In this document: positions 13,460 to 19,913 of the stretch, one piece after another
Layout of the letters: every line of letters starts with the position of its first letter
Position numbering within the stretch: position 1 is the stretch's first letter
From: a virus
Length of the DNA stretch: 40,714 nt
IMG/VR virus record: IMGVR_UViG_3300047408_000298
Span: 1 to 40,714 of that record
Reading direction: 5' to 3' (one strand)
The notes under the pieces: generated by a model
The model's input: only the letters and a program-made list of their open reading frames with translations
The model's database searches: none
Told to the model about the DNA's origin: nothing
Position numbers and translations under genes: made by a program

Positions 13460-14140
13460 TCAGGCGGCGACTTTTTGCTGTTCTTGCGCCTTGGGTTCCT
13501 GAATCCAATCCGGCGCGCCATTCCATGCTGGCGCGTCAATGCGCCTAGGCATCAGGATTCCAAAAGCTCGCTCCATGTTGGGGCGGCTAAACGTGACGGC
13601 GTGGGGATCTCCAAACGCCGCGTGGTTGATATGGGAATCGCCCAATGCCATCAGCTTCGCGAAGGTGCCGAAGACTGCGACTAGAGCGGGATCGAATTGC
13701 GAGGGAACGCCGTCCCAAGTTTTCGTTTTCTTGTCGTAATTGCCGATACCGGCGGGCTTGCATGGCACGACGCGGCGCCAATCCGGAAAAGATCCGTCAA
13801 CGGGGACAAAGACGGATTCGCCGAGAATGAATTGCAGCGGTGCCAATTGGCGCAGTTCGGCGATATCGCCGGCCGCCCGATCTTTGCCCTTGATCTTGAG
13901 GCTCTTAATCGTGGCATTGGGCACAATCCAATTCCCGACTAGGCGCGGTGCGGCGCCGGGCTCTAGCGCGGGCAATTCTTCTTGAGCGCACAAAAGGACA
14001 TGGCCGTTTGTCGCAACATAGGTGACGTGCGACTCGCGACATTCAATCCAAACGCCGTTTAGGTAATAGCGCGTTTCTTCTGTGCTGGCGGCCAAAGCAA
14101 CGGCCTTCAGAGTGCGGAGATTGATCTGTGTCGTGTTCAT
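13460..14140 (-). CDS. DNA sliding-clamp-like protein (DnaN-related, two domains)
   Basis: 226 residues that follow the pattern of the second and third domains of DNA polymerase III beta: RYYLNGVWIECRESHVTYVA-TNGHVLLCAQEE (the usual ATDGHRLA strand), NWIVPNATIKSLK, the loop DGSFPDWRRVVP, and near the end AFGILMPRRID like the conserved MPMR strand. DnaN has three domains of about 120 residues and dimerises; a two-domain protein would need three subunits to make a six-domain ring, as PCNA and T4 gp45 do. It could recruit the host polymerase to phage forks. The start ATG 14140 follows leader repeat R2. Homology is by eye. Confidence 0.7.
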   Translation of the reverse strand: MNTTQINLRTLKAVALAASTEETRYYLNGVWIECRESHVTYVATNGHVLLCAQEELPALEPGAAPRLVGNWIVPNATIKSLKIKGKDRAAGDIAELRQLAPLQFILGESVFVPVDGSFPDWRRVVPCKPAGIGNYDKKTKTWDGVPSQFDPALVAVFGTFAKLMALGDSHINHAAFGDPHAVTFSRPNMERAFGILMPRRIDAPAWNGAPDWIQEPKAQEQQKVAA

Positions 14141-14235
14141 GTTCGGACCTTTCCGAGTGATGCGGTCTTGACCGCGTGGCGCAAGATTGCACCGGAAGAG
14201 GCGCCGATCGGCATCGGCGCCCTAACCGCTGAAAT
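14138..14235 (-). repeat. Leader repeat R2 (upstream of clamp-like gene)
   Basis: Nearly identical to R1 over about 95 bp, including the GGCGCCGAT hairpin, the GCGGTCAAGACCGC dyad and CATCACTCGGAAAGG. The ribosome-binding site is slightly shorter (AAAGGT instead of AAAGGAGT), which may lower translation of the clamp-like protein. Confidence 0.8.
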
Positions 14236-14700
14236 CTATTGCGCCGCTATTGCCGGCGCGGATTGCGCTTTGGCCGCTTTGGCTTCCGTTGCCTCTGTCA
14301 CGGCCGCTTGGAAGAGCCGGCAAAGATTCGCGATATCGTCCAGATCGGCGTGCACGTTGTCGCCGTATCCGTCGCAAGCTTCGGACCAGACTCCATCCGG
14401 ATCATCGCGCCCCATGAGTTCAACGGCCGCGTGCAATTTCCAGCGCTTGCATAGGCCGGCCATCGCATGGAGCTCCTTTTTGTAAGCGGCCATTGCGGGC
14501 TTATCGGCCATATACGCGTCCAAGGACTCTTGCGCGCGCTTGAAAGCTTCGGCCGGATCAAAGCCGGCCTTGCAGCTCGCGTAAAGTTTCCACCCGAATC
14601 CCGCGTTGCGCAGGATCTTGCCGTCGCTCATGTAGCGCTTGGCTGACGTGGTTAAGTAAATCGTGCCGATTTCTTGGCCGTGACATTTAAGCTTTGCCAT
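14236..14700 (-). CDS. Hypothetical protein, 154 aa
   Basis: No family recognised. The N-terminus is a small beta region (MAKLKCHGQEIGTIYLTTSA, then GFGWKLYASCKAGFDPAEAF). A long helical segment follows (LCKRWKLHAAVELMGRDDPD, then DDIANLCRLFQAAV), and an Ala/Lys tail. ATG 14700 is directly behind leader repeat R3, which has a strong AAGGAG; upstream codons in this frame belong to the leader and the neighbouring gene. It precedes the clamp-like gene in the leftward operon. Confidence 0.6.
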   Translation of the reverse strand: MAKLKCHGQEIGTIYLTTSAKRYMSDGKILRNAGFGWKLYASCKAGFDPAEAFKRAQESLDAYMADKPAMAAYKKELHAMAGLCKRWKLHAAVELMGRDDPDGVWSEACDGYGDNVHADLDDIANLCRLFQAAVTEATEAKAAKAQSAPAIAAQ

Positions 14701-14790
14701 ATTCGGACTCCTTTCCGAGTGATGCGGTCTTGACCGCGTTCCAACTGTATATGATGCAATGATTTCACTAGGGTATGTGGCAGAACGCCG
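14698..14790 (-). repeat. Leader repeat R3 with promoter-sized upstream block
   Basis: The proximal 45 bp match R1 (GCGGTCAAGACCGC, CATCACTCGG, AAAGGAGTCCGA). The distal part instead carries a block of about 50 bp shared only with R5 (TGCCACATA, CTAGTGAAATCATT, TATACAG). That block is a candidate promoter, which would make R3 and R5 transcription starts and R1, R2 and R4 internal leaders. Confidence 0.75.
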
Positions 14791-14800
14791 CATTAAAAAA

Positions 14801-14995
14801 TCAGTATCCAAGCCAGCGCAAAACATGCGCCGCGTCAAAAGTATTAAAGCCGATCCCCGACCCTTTGTTGTCCGCTTCAAATTCTTCCCAGGTTGCATCG
14901 TGCTCAATTACGATCCGCATTGCCGCGGTGCGCGTAATCATGATCGGTTCGTCGCAATCGCTGGCGTCAAATGCTTCTTCGGCTGTGAATTGCAT
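14801..14995 (-). CDS. Hypothetical acidic protein, 64 aa
   Basis: A small acidic protein (MQFTAEEAFDASDCDEPIMI, then IEHDATWEEFEADN) that ends AAHVLRWLGY. The start ATG 14995 has AAGGG upstream in leader R4, which lacks the usual CCGCATCACTCGG part. Acidic, possibly DNA-mimic character is noted, but the evidence for that is weak. No family recognised. Confidence 0.55.
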   Translation of the reverse strand: MQFTAEEAFDASDCDEPIMITRTAAMRIVIEHDATWEEFEADNKGSGIGFNTFDAAHVLRWLGY

Positions 14996-15075
14996 AAAGG
15001 TTGTCCCTTTCGTTTTGGCGCAAGATTGCACCGGAAGAGGCGCCGATTTCTGAATCGGCGCCCTAACCGCTGAAA
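14993..15075 (-). repeat. Leader repeat R4 (distal half only)
   Basis: Carries the TTTCAGCGGTTA start, the GGCGCCGAT/ATCGGCGCC hairpin and GGTGCAATCTTGCGCC as in R1 and R2, but the ATG-proximal part is replaced by an unrelated AAAGGGACAACCTTT stretch. It therefore marks the breakpoint within the repeat where cassettes were joined. Confidence 0.75.
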
Positions 15076-15336
15076 TCAGGACTCCCGCGTGAAATGAAAC
15101 TTGCCGCCGGTTTCGTAGTTGATCCGGATCAATAGACCTCGCGAGGTCTTCCACGTGTCGCCACGTGACGGCCGAACTGCGTCCACCATGCGTCCCGTCT
15201 GATGCATCCAACGGCCAAGCTCAAATGCTTCCCAAGAACGAGACGAAGCAAGGTAAGGATTCGGCGCGGAAATGCCGGCGTTGTATCCATTGCGAAAAGT
15301 TTCCTGAAGTTGGGCATTGATCTGTCTCGTAGTCAT
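15076..15336 (-). CDS. Hypothetical protein, 86 aa
   Basis: The first gene of the leftward cassette array, reading MTTRQINAQLQETFRNGYNA at the start and ending with a beta-rich segment (LLIRINYETGGKFHFTRES). ATG 15336 lies immediately after leader repeat R5 with AAGGAGT. The C-terminal part resembles small phage proteins with VxPSRGDTWKT-type strands, but I cannot name a family. Confidence 0.55.
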   Translation of the reverse strand: MTTRQINAQLQETFRNGYNAGISAPNPYLASSRSWEAFELGRWMHQTGRMVDAVRPSRGDTWKTSRGLLIRINYETGGKFHFTRES

Positions 15337-15426
15337 TTTTCGGACTCCTTCCGAGTGATGCGGTCTTGACCGCGTGGCAACTGTGTATGGTGGAATGATT
15401 TCACTAGCATATGTGGCAGAACGCCG
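15334..15426 (-). repeat. Leader repeat R5 (start of the cassette array)
   Basis: The proximal part is as in R1, and the distal block of about 50 bp is shared with R3. It is the first leader of the leftward array and probably contains its main promoter; TACACA aligned with TATACA of R3 is a candidate -10. Confidence 0.75.
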
Positions 15427-15478
15427 CACGGTCGAGCAGGCTCCGGCTCGAGCACGGTCGAGCAGGCTCCGGCTCGTG
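15427..15478. repeat. 26-bp tandem repeat, two copies
   Basis: The unit begins CACGGTCGAGCAGGCTCCGG and repeats at 15453 with 25 of 26 bases identical by eye. The unit contains the dyad CGAGC...GCTCG. It lies between the cassette array promoter and the iteron region and could be part of the origin or a binding site. Confidence 0.75.
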
Positions 15479-15568
15479 TTCTGTTGCGTTTGCCCCGACC
15501 CCTGCCGATGATGACAAGAGCGCACGCGAGGCGCCTTGCGTTGTGCGGGTCCGGGTCTGTGCAGCGCC

Positions 15569-15832
15569 GTTGCACGGGCCGTTGCACAGCTAATGCATTG
15601 ATATTGCTACGAAAAGAGCGAATTTATGACGCTGTGCAACTGTGCAACGGGCGAACACGTGCGCATGTGTGCGCAGGCGAGGGCGCGCGCGCATGTGCGC
15701 GAGGATCGCGTTGCACAGTTGCACAGCGAGCGGGTCAGATAAGATAAGATATTGATATGTCTCAAGTAATTCTATTCTAAGGCTGTGCAACGGCTGTGCA
15801 ACGGCTGTGCAACGGCTGTGCAACTGTGCAAC
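15569..15832. other. Iteron-type replication origin (putative)
   Basis: Eleven copies of the 9-mer GTTGCACAG or its complement CTGTGCAAC (one with a mismatch): 15569, 15581, 15632, 15640, 15710, 15718, 15783, 15794, 15805, 15816 and 15824. The last block has an 11-bp period. Between them lies an AT-rich stretch (GATAAGATAAGATATTGATA, about 15737-15757) that could unwind. No gene is convincing in 15337-16195. Iterons plus an AT-rich element next to a replication module are typical of origins; which protein binds is unknown. Confidence 0.7.
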
Positions 15833-15944
15833 GCAATTTGCCGGATCGGATTATTTCAGGGACATTTTACTGGCTAGGGCGCGCGCTTGCCGGAGCGGTC
15901 GGCGCGGTCCGGATCTGGCGAATCTCTATGTCCAGCTTGATGTT

Positions 15945-16015
15945 CTCCCTTGTGTAGGGAGTGCCTTGCTCAATGAAATCAACGGCTTAGCCGATACTCC
16001 ACCAAATCTCCACCG
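15945..16015 (+). repeat. Composite att-like site B, inverted relative to site A
   Basis: Core-like hairpin CTCCC-TTGTGTA-GGGAG at 15945-15961, then TCAACGGCTTAGCCG at 15978-15992, then two CCACC arm motifs at 15999 and 16010 (11 bp apart). The distance from core centre to first arm is 46 bp, as in site A; attP has 47. The loop sequence equals that of site A but differs from attP. It lies between the origin and the terminase genes. Its function is not known. Confidence 0.65.
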
Positions 16016-16195
16016 ATCGGGCGCTCGAATCGCGCCAGGTCCGCGCCGGCGCGCGCGCGCTCGAGGGGGGGGGTACCCCCGGTTTCGGCCGCCGCGATCC
16101 GCCATGACCTCTGTCACCGAGTGGTAGTGGAGGTTGTGGAGTTTTCGCAAAAATGCGAATCCAGAATCCCAAACCCAAAGGGTCGGGGATTTTGC

Positions 16196-16846
16196 ATGAC
16201 TCAGCGCAAACCGCCGCTTGCCGGCGCGAGGAAAGGCGGGCGGGTGAAGTCGACGAGCGGCGAAAAGGCCGCGCTCAAGCTCGCGCTCGAAATGGCGCCG
16301 CCGCCCGAACCGCTCGATGAGGACGCGAACCAGATCGATTGGGTCGATGAGTTGATCGGCCCCGGTTCACACGGCGCCGCGGTCAAGGACATCCGCGCCC
16401 GGATTGGCCGCCCGCCCGGCGCACGCAACAAGCGCACCGTCGAGTTCGCGGAATATCTGCTGAACAAATACACCTCGCCCGCAGAGGGGCTGTTGCAGAT
16501 CGCGGCCATGTCGATTGAGGAACTGGTTGCCGCGACAGGATGCACGAGGCTCGAGGCGTTGCAAGAGAAGCGGCTGTCGATGATCCCGCTCTTGCCCTAT
16601 CTGCACAGCAAAATGCCGGTTTCCATCGACATCACAAATCGCAAGGTGATCTACTTGCACATCGGGGGCGAGCTCACCGGGGCCGCGCCGCCATCTCCCG
16701 AACCCGAAAATCTGATCGGCGTCGGCCTCACCGCAACCGTGATCGAGGGCACCGCGAATGCGTCAAGAACTGAAGCTCCAATGGTTGCCGCCGGGGCCGG
16801 TGGCGCAGGGGTTCATGTTCGCGAAGAAACGGGTTCAGATCATTAA
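16196..16846 (+). CDS. Terminase small subunit (putative)
   Basis: 216 residues directly before and overlapping the large terminase by 89 nt. The N-terminus is basic and flexible (TQRKPPLAGARKGGRVKSTS). The middle contains IRARIGRPPGARNKRTVEFA, a sequence seen in small terminases and other DNA-binding phage proteins, followed by helices (AEYLLNKYTSPAEGLLQIAA, EKRLSMIPLLPYLH). It should recognise the packaging site and load the large subunit. The start ATG 16196 was chosen for GGGGA upstream; a longer reading from 16121 is less likely. Homology is partial, so the call rests on position as well. Confidence 0.7.
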   Translation: MTQRKPPLAGARKGGRVKSTSGEKAALKLALEMAPPPEPLDEDANQIDWVDELIGPGSHGAAVKDIRARIGRPPGARNKRTVEFAEYLLNKYTSPAEGLLQIAAMSIEELVAATGCTRLEALQEKRLSMIPLLPYLHSKMPVSIDITNRKVIYLHIGGELTGAAPPSPEPENLIGVGLTATVIEGTANASRTEAPMVAAGAGGAGVHVREETGSDH

Positions 16847-18224
16847 CGGGCCGGTCGGCTCCGGAAAAACCACCGCCTGCTGCATGAAATCGATCCTCTA
16901 CGCCTCGCGCCAGCGCACCAGCAATCAGGACAACAAGACGCGCAAGACCAAGGTCTGCATCGTGCGCGACACCTATCGCCAGCTTTGGAAGACGACACTG
17001 CCCTCGTGGTGGAAGCGCATCCCGAAAGACGCGGGAGAATTTCAGGGCTCGACGGACGGTCCCGCCACGCACCGAATCCAATTCGAGCTCGAGGACAGAA
17101 CGATTTGCGATTTGCAGATGGATTTCATCGCCATCGGCGAGAACAACGTCGAGGACGTGATGCGCGGCTATGAGCCGACGCTGTGGTATCTGAACGAAGC
17201 CGATCTGCTGTCACGCGAAGTCTACACCTTCGCGAAGGGCCGGTGGGGCCGGTATCCCGACATGAGCGAGGGCGGCCCGTCATGGTGGGGCATCCTGATG
17301 GATTGCAACGCGCCCGAACTGACAAGCTGGCTGTATACGGAGATTTTCAGGAACACGCCCGATGATGTCGAGCTTTTCCGCCAGCCGGGCGGCTTGGAGC
17401 CGGGGGCGGAGAATCTGCATAATCTGCCTGCGGATTATTACATCGATCAGGCGAAGGGGCAGCCGGTCTGGTACATCAAGCGGATGATCGACAATGCGCC
17501 GGGCTTCTCCCGCGCCGGCAAGCCGATCTATCCGGAATATCAGGACACGATCCACGTCTCGAAAGTGCCGCTCGCGTTTGCGCCCTGGCGCAAGCTCATC
17601 ATCGGGCTCGATGCGGGCCTATCGCCGGCGGCGGCGTTTTTGCAGCGGATGCCCAATGGGCAATGGCGCTGCCTGCGTGAGATTGCGACGGTTGCGGGGA
17701 CGGGACCGATCCGCTTCGGCCAATTGCTCGCGCTCACGCTGAAGGAGAATTACCCGAACCTCGATGCGCAGAAGATCCTCTGCTATGCCGATCCCTCGGC
17801 GCAGCACGGCAACGACAAGGACGATGGCGAAATGTCGTGGATCGAAATCGTGTCGTTTCATGCGGGCATCACGATCCTGCCTGCGCCCACCAATGCGCTG
17901 ATCCCGCGTCTCGAAGCGGTGCGCAAGCCGCTGATGAACCTGATCGACGGCGAACCCGCCTTTCTGCTCGATCCCAATCTGTGTCCGGTGCTGCGCGAAG
18001 GGTTCAACAGCGGCTATCGCTACAAGAAGCTGCCGCTCGTGGACATCGAACGCTATTCGGAGGAACCGGAGAAGACGCCGCATAGCCATCCGCACGATGC
18101 GCTGCAATACGCCATGAGTGCCGAAGGCGAGGATCTGGAAATCCGCGGCCGCCATGCGAGCGAAGCGCAGCGCACGGCGTCGGCAACCCACGTGCATGAT
18201 TGGGACCCGTTCGCGATGTCGTGA
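16758..18224 (+). CDS. terL: Terminase large subunit (ATPase-nuclease)
   Basis: 488 residues. The ATPase domain has Walker A GPVGSGKT at 31-38 and a Walker B-like strand TLWYLNEADL at about 141-150. The RNase H-like nuclease has acidic residues in IIGLDAG (Asp 285), CYADPSA (Asp 345) and HPHDALQY (Asp 447). It pumps and cuts phage DNA at the procapsid portal. The start ATG 16758 gives the usual LKLQWLPPGPVAQGFM opening of the podoviral/prophage relatives. It is preceded by the small subunit and followed by a small zinc-type gene. Confidence 0.95.
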   Translation: MRQELKLQWLPPGPVAQGFMFAKKRVQIINGPVGSGKTTACCMKSILYASRQRTSNQDNKTRKTKVCIVRDTYRQLWKTTLPSWWKRIPKDAGEFQGSTDGPATHRIQFELEDRTICDLQMDFIAIGENNVEDVMRGYEPTLWYLNEADLLSREVYTFAKGRWGRYPDMSEGGPSWWGILMDCNAPELTSWLYTEIFRNTPDDVELFRQPGGLEPGAENLHNLPADYYIDQAKGQPVWYIKRMIDNAPGFSRAGKPIYPEYQDTIHVSKVPLAFAPWRKLIIGLDAGLSPAAAFLQRMPNGQWRCLREIATVAGTGPIRFGQLLALTLKENYPNLDAQKILCYADPSAQHGNDKDDGEMSWIEIVSFHAGITILPAPTNALIPRLEAVRKPLMNLIDGEPAFLLDPNLCPVLREGFNSGYRYKKLPLVDIERYSEEPEKTPHSHPHDALQYAMSAEGEDLEIRGRHASEAQRTASATHVHDWDPFAMS

Positions 18225-18232
18225 ATGATGAG

Positions 18233-18484
18233 ATGATCGGCAAAGTCTTGCAGCTTTTGCGGCGGAAGATCGAAGGCGCCGTGCATGGCGCTGCTCTCGA
18301 GCAGGAGGAATGGCGGCGCGACTGCGCCCCGCGCGAGGGCGTGGTGTGGAAAATCGAAACGACATCGGACGGCAAGAGCATCCTGTTCCAACCGTGCGGG
18401 ATGCGAAGCTTTCATCCGAAGGACATCGAACATCTGTATTGCGGCCGGTGTCATAGGTTCTTCGGGAGGAAATTAGGGGGATGA
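18233..18484 (+). CDS. Small protein with CxxC motif, 83 aa
   Basis: A helical N-terminus (MIGKVLQLLRRKIEGAVHGA), a central two-strand region, and a C-terminal IEHLYCGRCHRFFGRK with CxxC. A GTG at 18221 overlapping the terminase stop (GTGA) would add four residues; I prefer ATG 18233, but either is possible. The end resembles the Com-type regulators that carry a zinc-binding CxxC near a conserved aromatic, but only part of that motif is seen. Confidence 0.5.
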   Translation: MIGKVLQLLRRKIEGAVHGAALEQEEWRRDCAPREGVVWKIETTSDGKSILFQPCGMRSFHPKDIEHLYCGRCHRFFGRKLGG

Positions 18485-18524
18485 CGCGGCGAATCACCCT
18501 GGTTCCATCTTTGTTCCGTGGAAC

Positions 18525-18590
18525 TTGACAGTGATGTGACCTTTGTGGCGCTCCTAGGGCGGGTGATCCCCTCCGTGTGGAGAACACCCC
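18525..18590 (+). promoter_or_regulatory. Promoter-like motif copy 2 with SD-containing hairpin
   Basis: TTGACAG (18525-18531), 13 bases, GTGGCGCTCCT (18545-18555). Downstream GGGTG pairs with CACCC and CTCC with GGAG, so the Shine-Dalgarno GGAG of the gene at 18591 is inside the hairpin. This would be the start of the virion transcript. GTTCC/GGAAC just upstream (about 18513-18524) could be a binding site. Confidence 0.7.
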
Positions 18591-18878
18591 ATGCCCCAAC
18601 TCGGCTTCCCGATCGTTTACCGCGTGCCGCCTGAGCGCCAGATGCTCACGAAAAAGCACGACAAAACCGAAGTGCGAGGCTCGGCCTTTCACCCCGAACT
18701 GACGGATTTCGCGGGGCTCGTCGTGCGCGTGTGCGACGTTGGCCGGTACGACATCGTGATCTTCCCGCCGAACCGGGCGCCGGCGACGGTCAATGATGTG
18801 CCGGAAGAAGAACTCGAAGATCCTTCCGAAACCGCGTTTGAAGCCGCGCAAAACTCGGGCGACCGCAAGAAGGCGTGA
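18591..18878 (+). CDS. Hypothetical protein, 95 aa, first gene of virion transcript
   Basis: Starts at ATG 18591 right behind the promoter-like motif copy 2. The first 70 residues look beta-rich (MPQLGFPIVYRVPPERQMLT, then GLVVRVCDVGRYDIVIFPPN); the tail is acidic (PEEELEDPSETAFE). No family recognised. Its placement before portal and capsid genes suggests a minor structural or assembly role. Confidence 0.6.
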   Translation: MPQLGFPIVYRVPPERQMLTKKHDKTEVRGSAFHPELTDFAGLVVRVCDVGRYDIVIFPPNRAPATVNDVPEEELEDPSETAFEAAQNSGDRKKA

Positions 18879-18880
18879 CC

Positions 18881-19105
18881 ATGCCCGGATGGGATGCAAC
18901 GCGGCGCTGCGGCAATTGCCTCGCCTTCACGGAGGCGCCGCCGATCGTGGTCCGCAAAGGCGAAACCGAAGAGGCGGCCCGCACGCGGTTCATCAACGCC
19001 GGGCAGGCGTTGCCGAAGGGAACGTGCCGGCTGTTCCCGAAACCGGAGCCGAAGGCTGACGACGACTGGTGCACGGCGCATGAGAGCGATGAGGGGCACG
19101 GATGA
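18881..19105 (+). CDS. Small Cys-rich protein, 74 aa
   Basis: Four Cys are arranged as RRCGNCLAF, GTCRLFP and DDWCTAH, suggesting a zinc-binding knuckle. I chose ATG 18881, which has AAGAAGG at a good distance; a GTG at 18875 overlaps the preceding stop. Similar small Cys proteins precede portal genes in alphaproteobacterial podoviral prophages, function unknown. Confidence 0.6.
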   Translation: MPGWDATRRCGNCLAFTEAPPIVVRKGETEEAARTRFINAGQALPKGTCRLFPKPEPKADDDWCTAHESDEGHG

Positions 19106-19434
19106 GCGACGAGATGGGGACACGCATCAAGGCGACAGGTCAAAACGCCCATCAGGAAGGCGGCAGCGATACGCGCTCGCATACCCGCGATGCCGGGATG
19201 AGCAAGCGCGTGCAGGTATCGCTCACCTTCACCGCCGCCACTGGGCGCGTCACCGGCGCCAACGGCACATTCGCAAACTTCGTGCCGCAAGACCCGGTGC
19301 TGATCCAGGGCACGAATCTCAACAACGGGGCGTTTGAAATCGTTAGCACCGATGCGGTGAACGCCGCGTTCCTAAGACTCGATCCTCCGCCCAAGGATGA
19401 AGGCCCGATTGTCTGCATCGTGCGGACGCCGTGA
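19102..19434 (+). CDS. Hypothetical structural-type protein, 110 aa
   Basis: Overlaps the previous gene by 4 nt. After a polar N-terminal 30 residues the rest is a beta-sandwich-like sequence (QVSLTFTAATGRVTGANGTF, then DPVLIQGTNLNNGAFEIVST), a pattern I associate with small phage virion or fibre-associated proteins. No family assignment is possible. Confidence 0.6.
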   Translation: MSDEMGTRIKATGQNAHQEGGSDTRSHTRDAGMSKRVQVSLTFTAATGRVTGANGTFANFVPQDPVLIQGTNLNNGAFEIVSTDAVNAAFLRLDPPPKDEGPIVCIVRTP

Positions 19435-19437
19435 GCC

Positions 19438-19689
19438 ATGAGCGCTGCCCCAAATCCGTTCTACGACGTGCGCTCGGATCTCTACCGTTATGCGCCGGGC
19501 GTCGTGCCCACGCACGAAACCGACGATGCGCTGTGGGCGCAATACGCCGCCAACGGGTACACGCCGTTGACGCAGGCGCAGGTGCTCGCGATCACGGGAC
19601 CGCCGCCGCCCTTTCCGCCCTCGATGAAGCGCTTCGCGGACAGCAATCCGTGTCCGCGCGACAATTGGGCGATCGACAACCGCCCATGA
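19438..19689 (+). CDS. Hypothetical proline-rich protein, 83 aa
   Basis: A short protein (PFYDVRSDLYRYAPGVVPTH, then a PPPPFPPS run) that starts 4 nt after the previous stop and whose stop overlaps the next ATG (ATGA at 19686). It looks partly disordered. Function unknown; it is in the portal-proximal cluster of small genes. Confidence 0.55.
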   Translation: MSAAPNPFYDVRSDLYRYAPGVVPTHETDDALWAQYAANGYTPLTQAQVLAITGPPPPFPPSMKRFADSNPCPRDNWAIDNRP

Positions 19690-19913
19690 GCTTCATGTCG
19701 CCAAGCCGCGCCGCCACCCAAACGTTGGCGGCCCCCGCCGCCAGCCCGGTGCCGTCGCCGCCTTCCGTCACGGACAAGGATGTGCAGGCCGCGGGCGATG
19801 CGGCGCGCGCCTCTGCGGCGGCAGCGGCAGGGCGTGTCTCGACCATCCTGACCTCGGGCATGGGGGCGAGCGATTATCTCGGCTCGCGCAAGAAAACGCT
19901 GCTCGGTGCGTGA
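19686..19913 (+). CDS. Hypothetical Ala-rich protein, 75 aa
   Basis: A low-complexity Ala/Ser/Pro N-terminus and a C-terminal GMGASDYLGSRKKTLLGA. The ending with a TSGxGxxxx-KTLLG motif is common in small proteins preceding podoviral portal genes in prophages. The start overlaps the previous gene, and the stop overlaps the portal start (TGATG). Confidence 0.6.
   Translation: MSFMSPSRAATQTLAAPAASPVPSPPSVTDKDVQAAGDAARASAAAAAGRVSTILTSGMGASDYLGSRKKTLLGA

Noticed and set aside
13361-15426. CRISPR array
   Set aside because: The repeats are 45-100 bp, differ in part, and alternate with genes carrying start codons and ribosome-binding sites; not repeat-spacer units.
16069-16080. GGGGGTACCCCC palindrome with a run of nine G
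   Set aside because: Perfect but short and alone; could be chance or a homopolymer artefact, so no function is claimed.
15807-16127. 106-codon frame over origin and site B
   Set aside because: Its first part is translated iterons; no ribosome-binding site, no domain.
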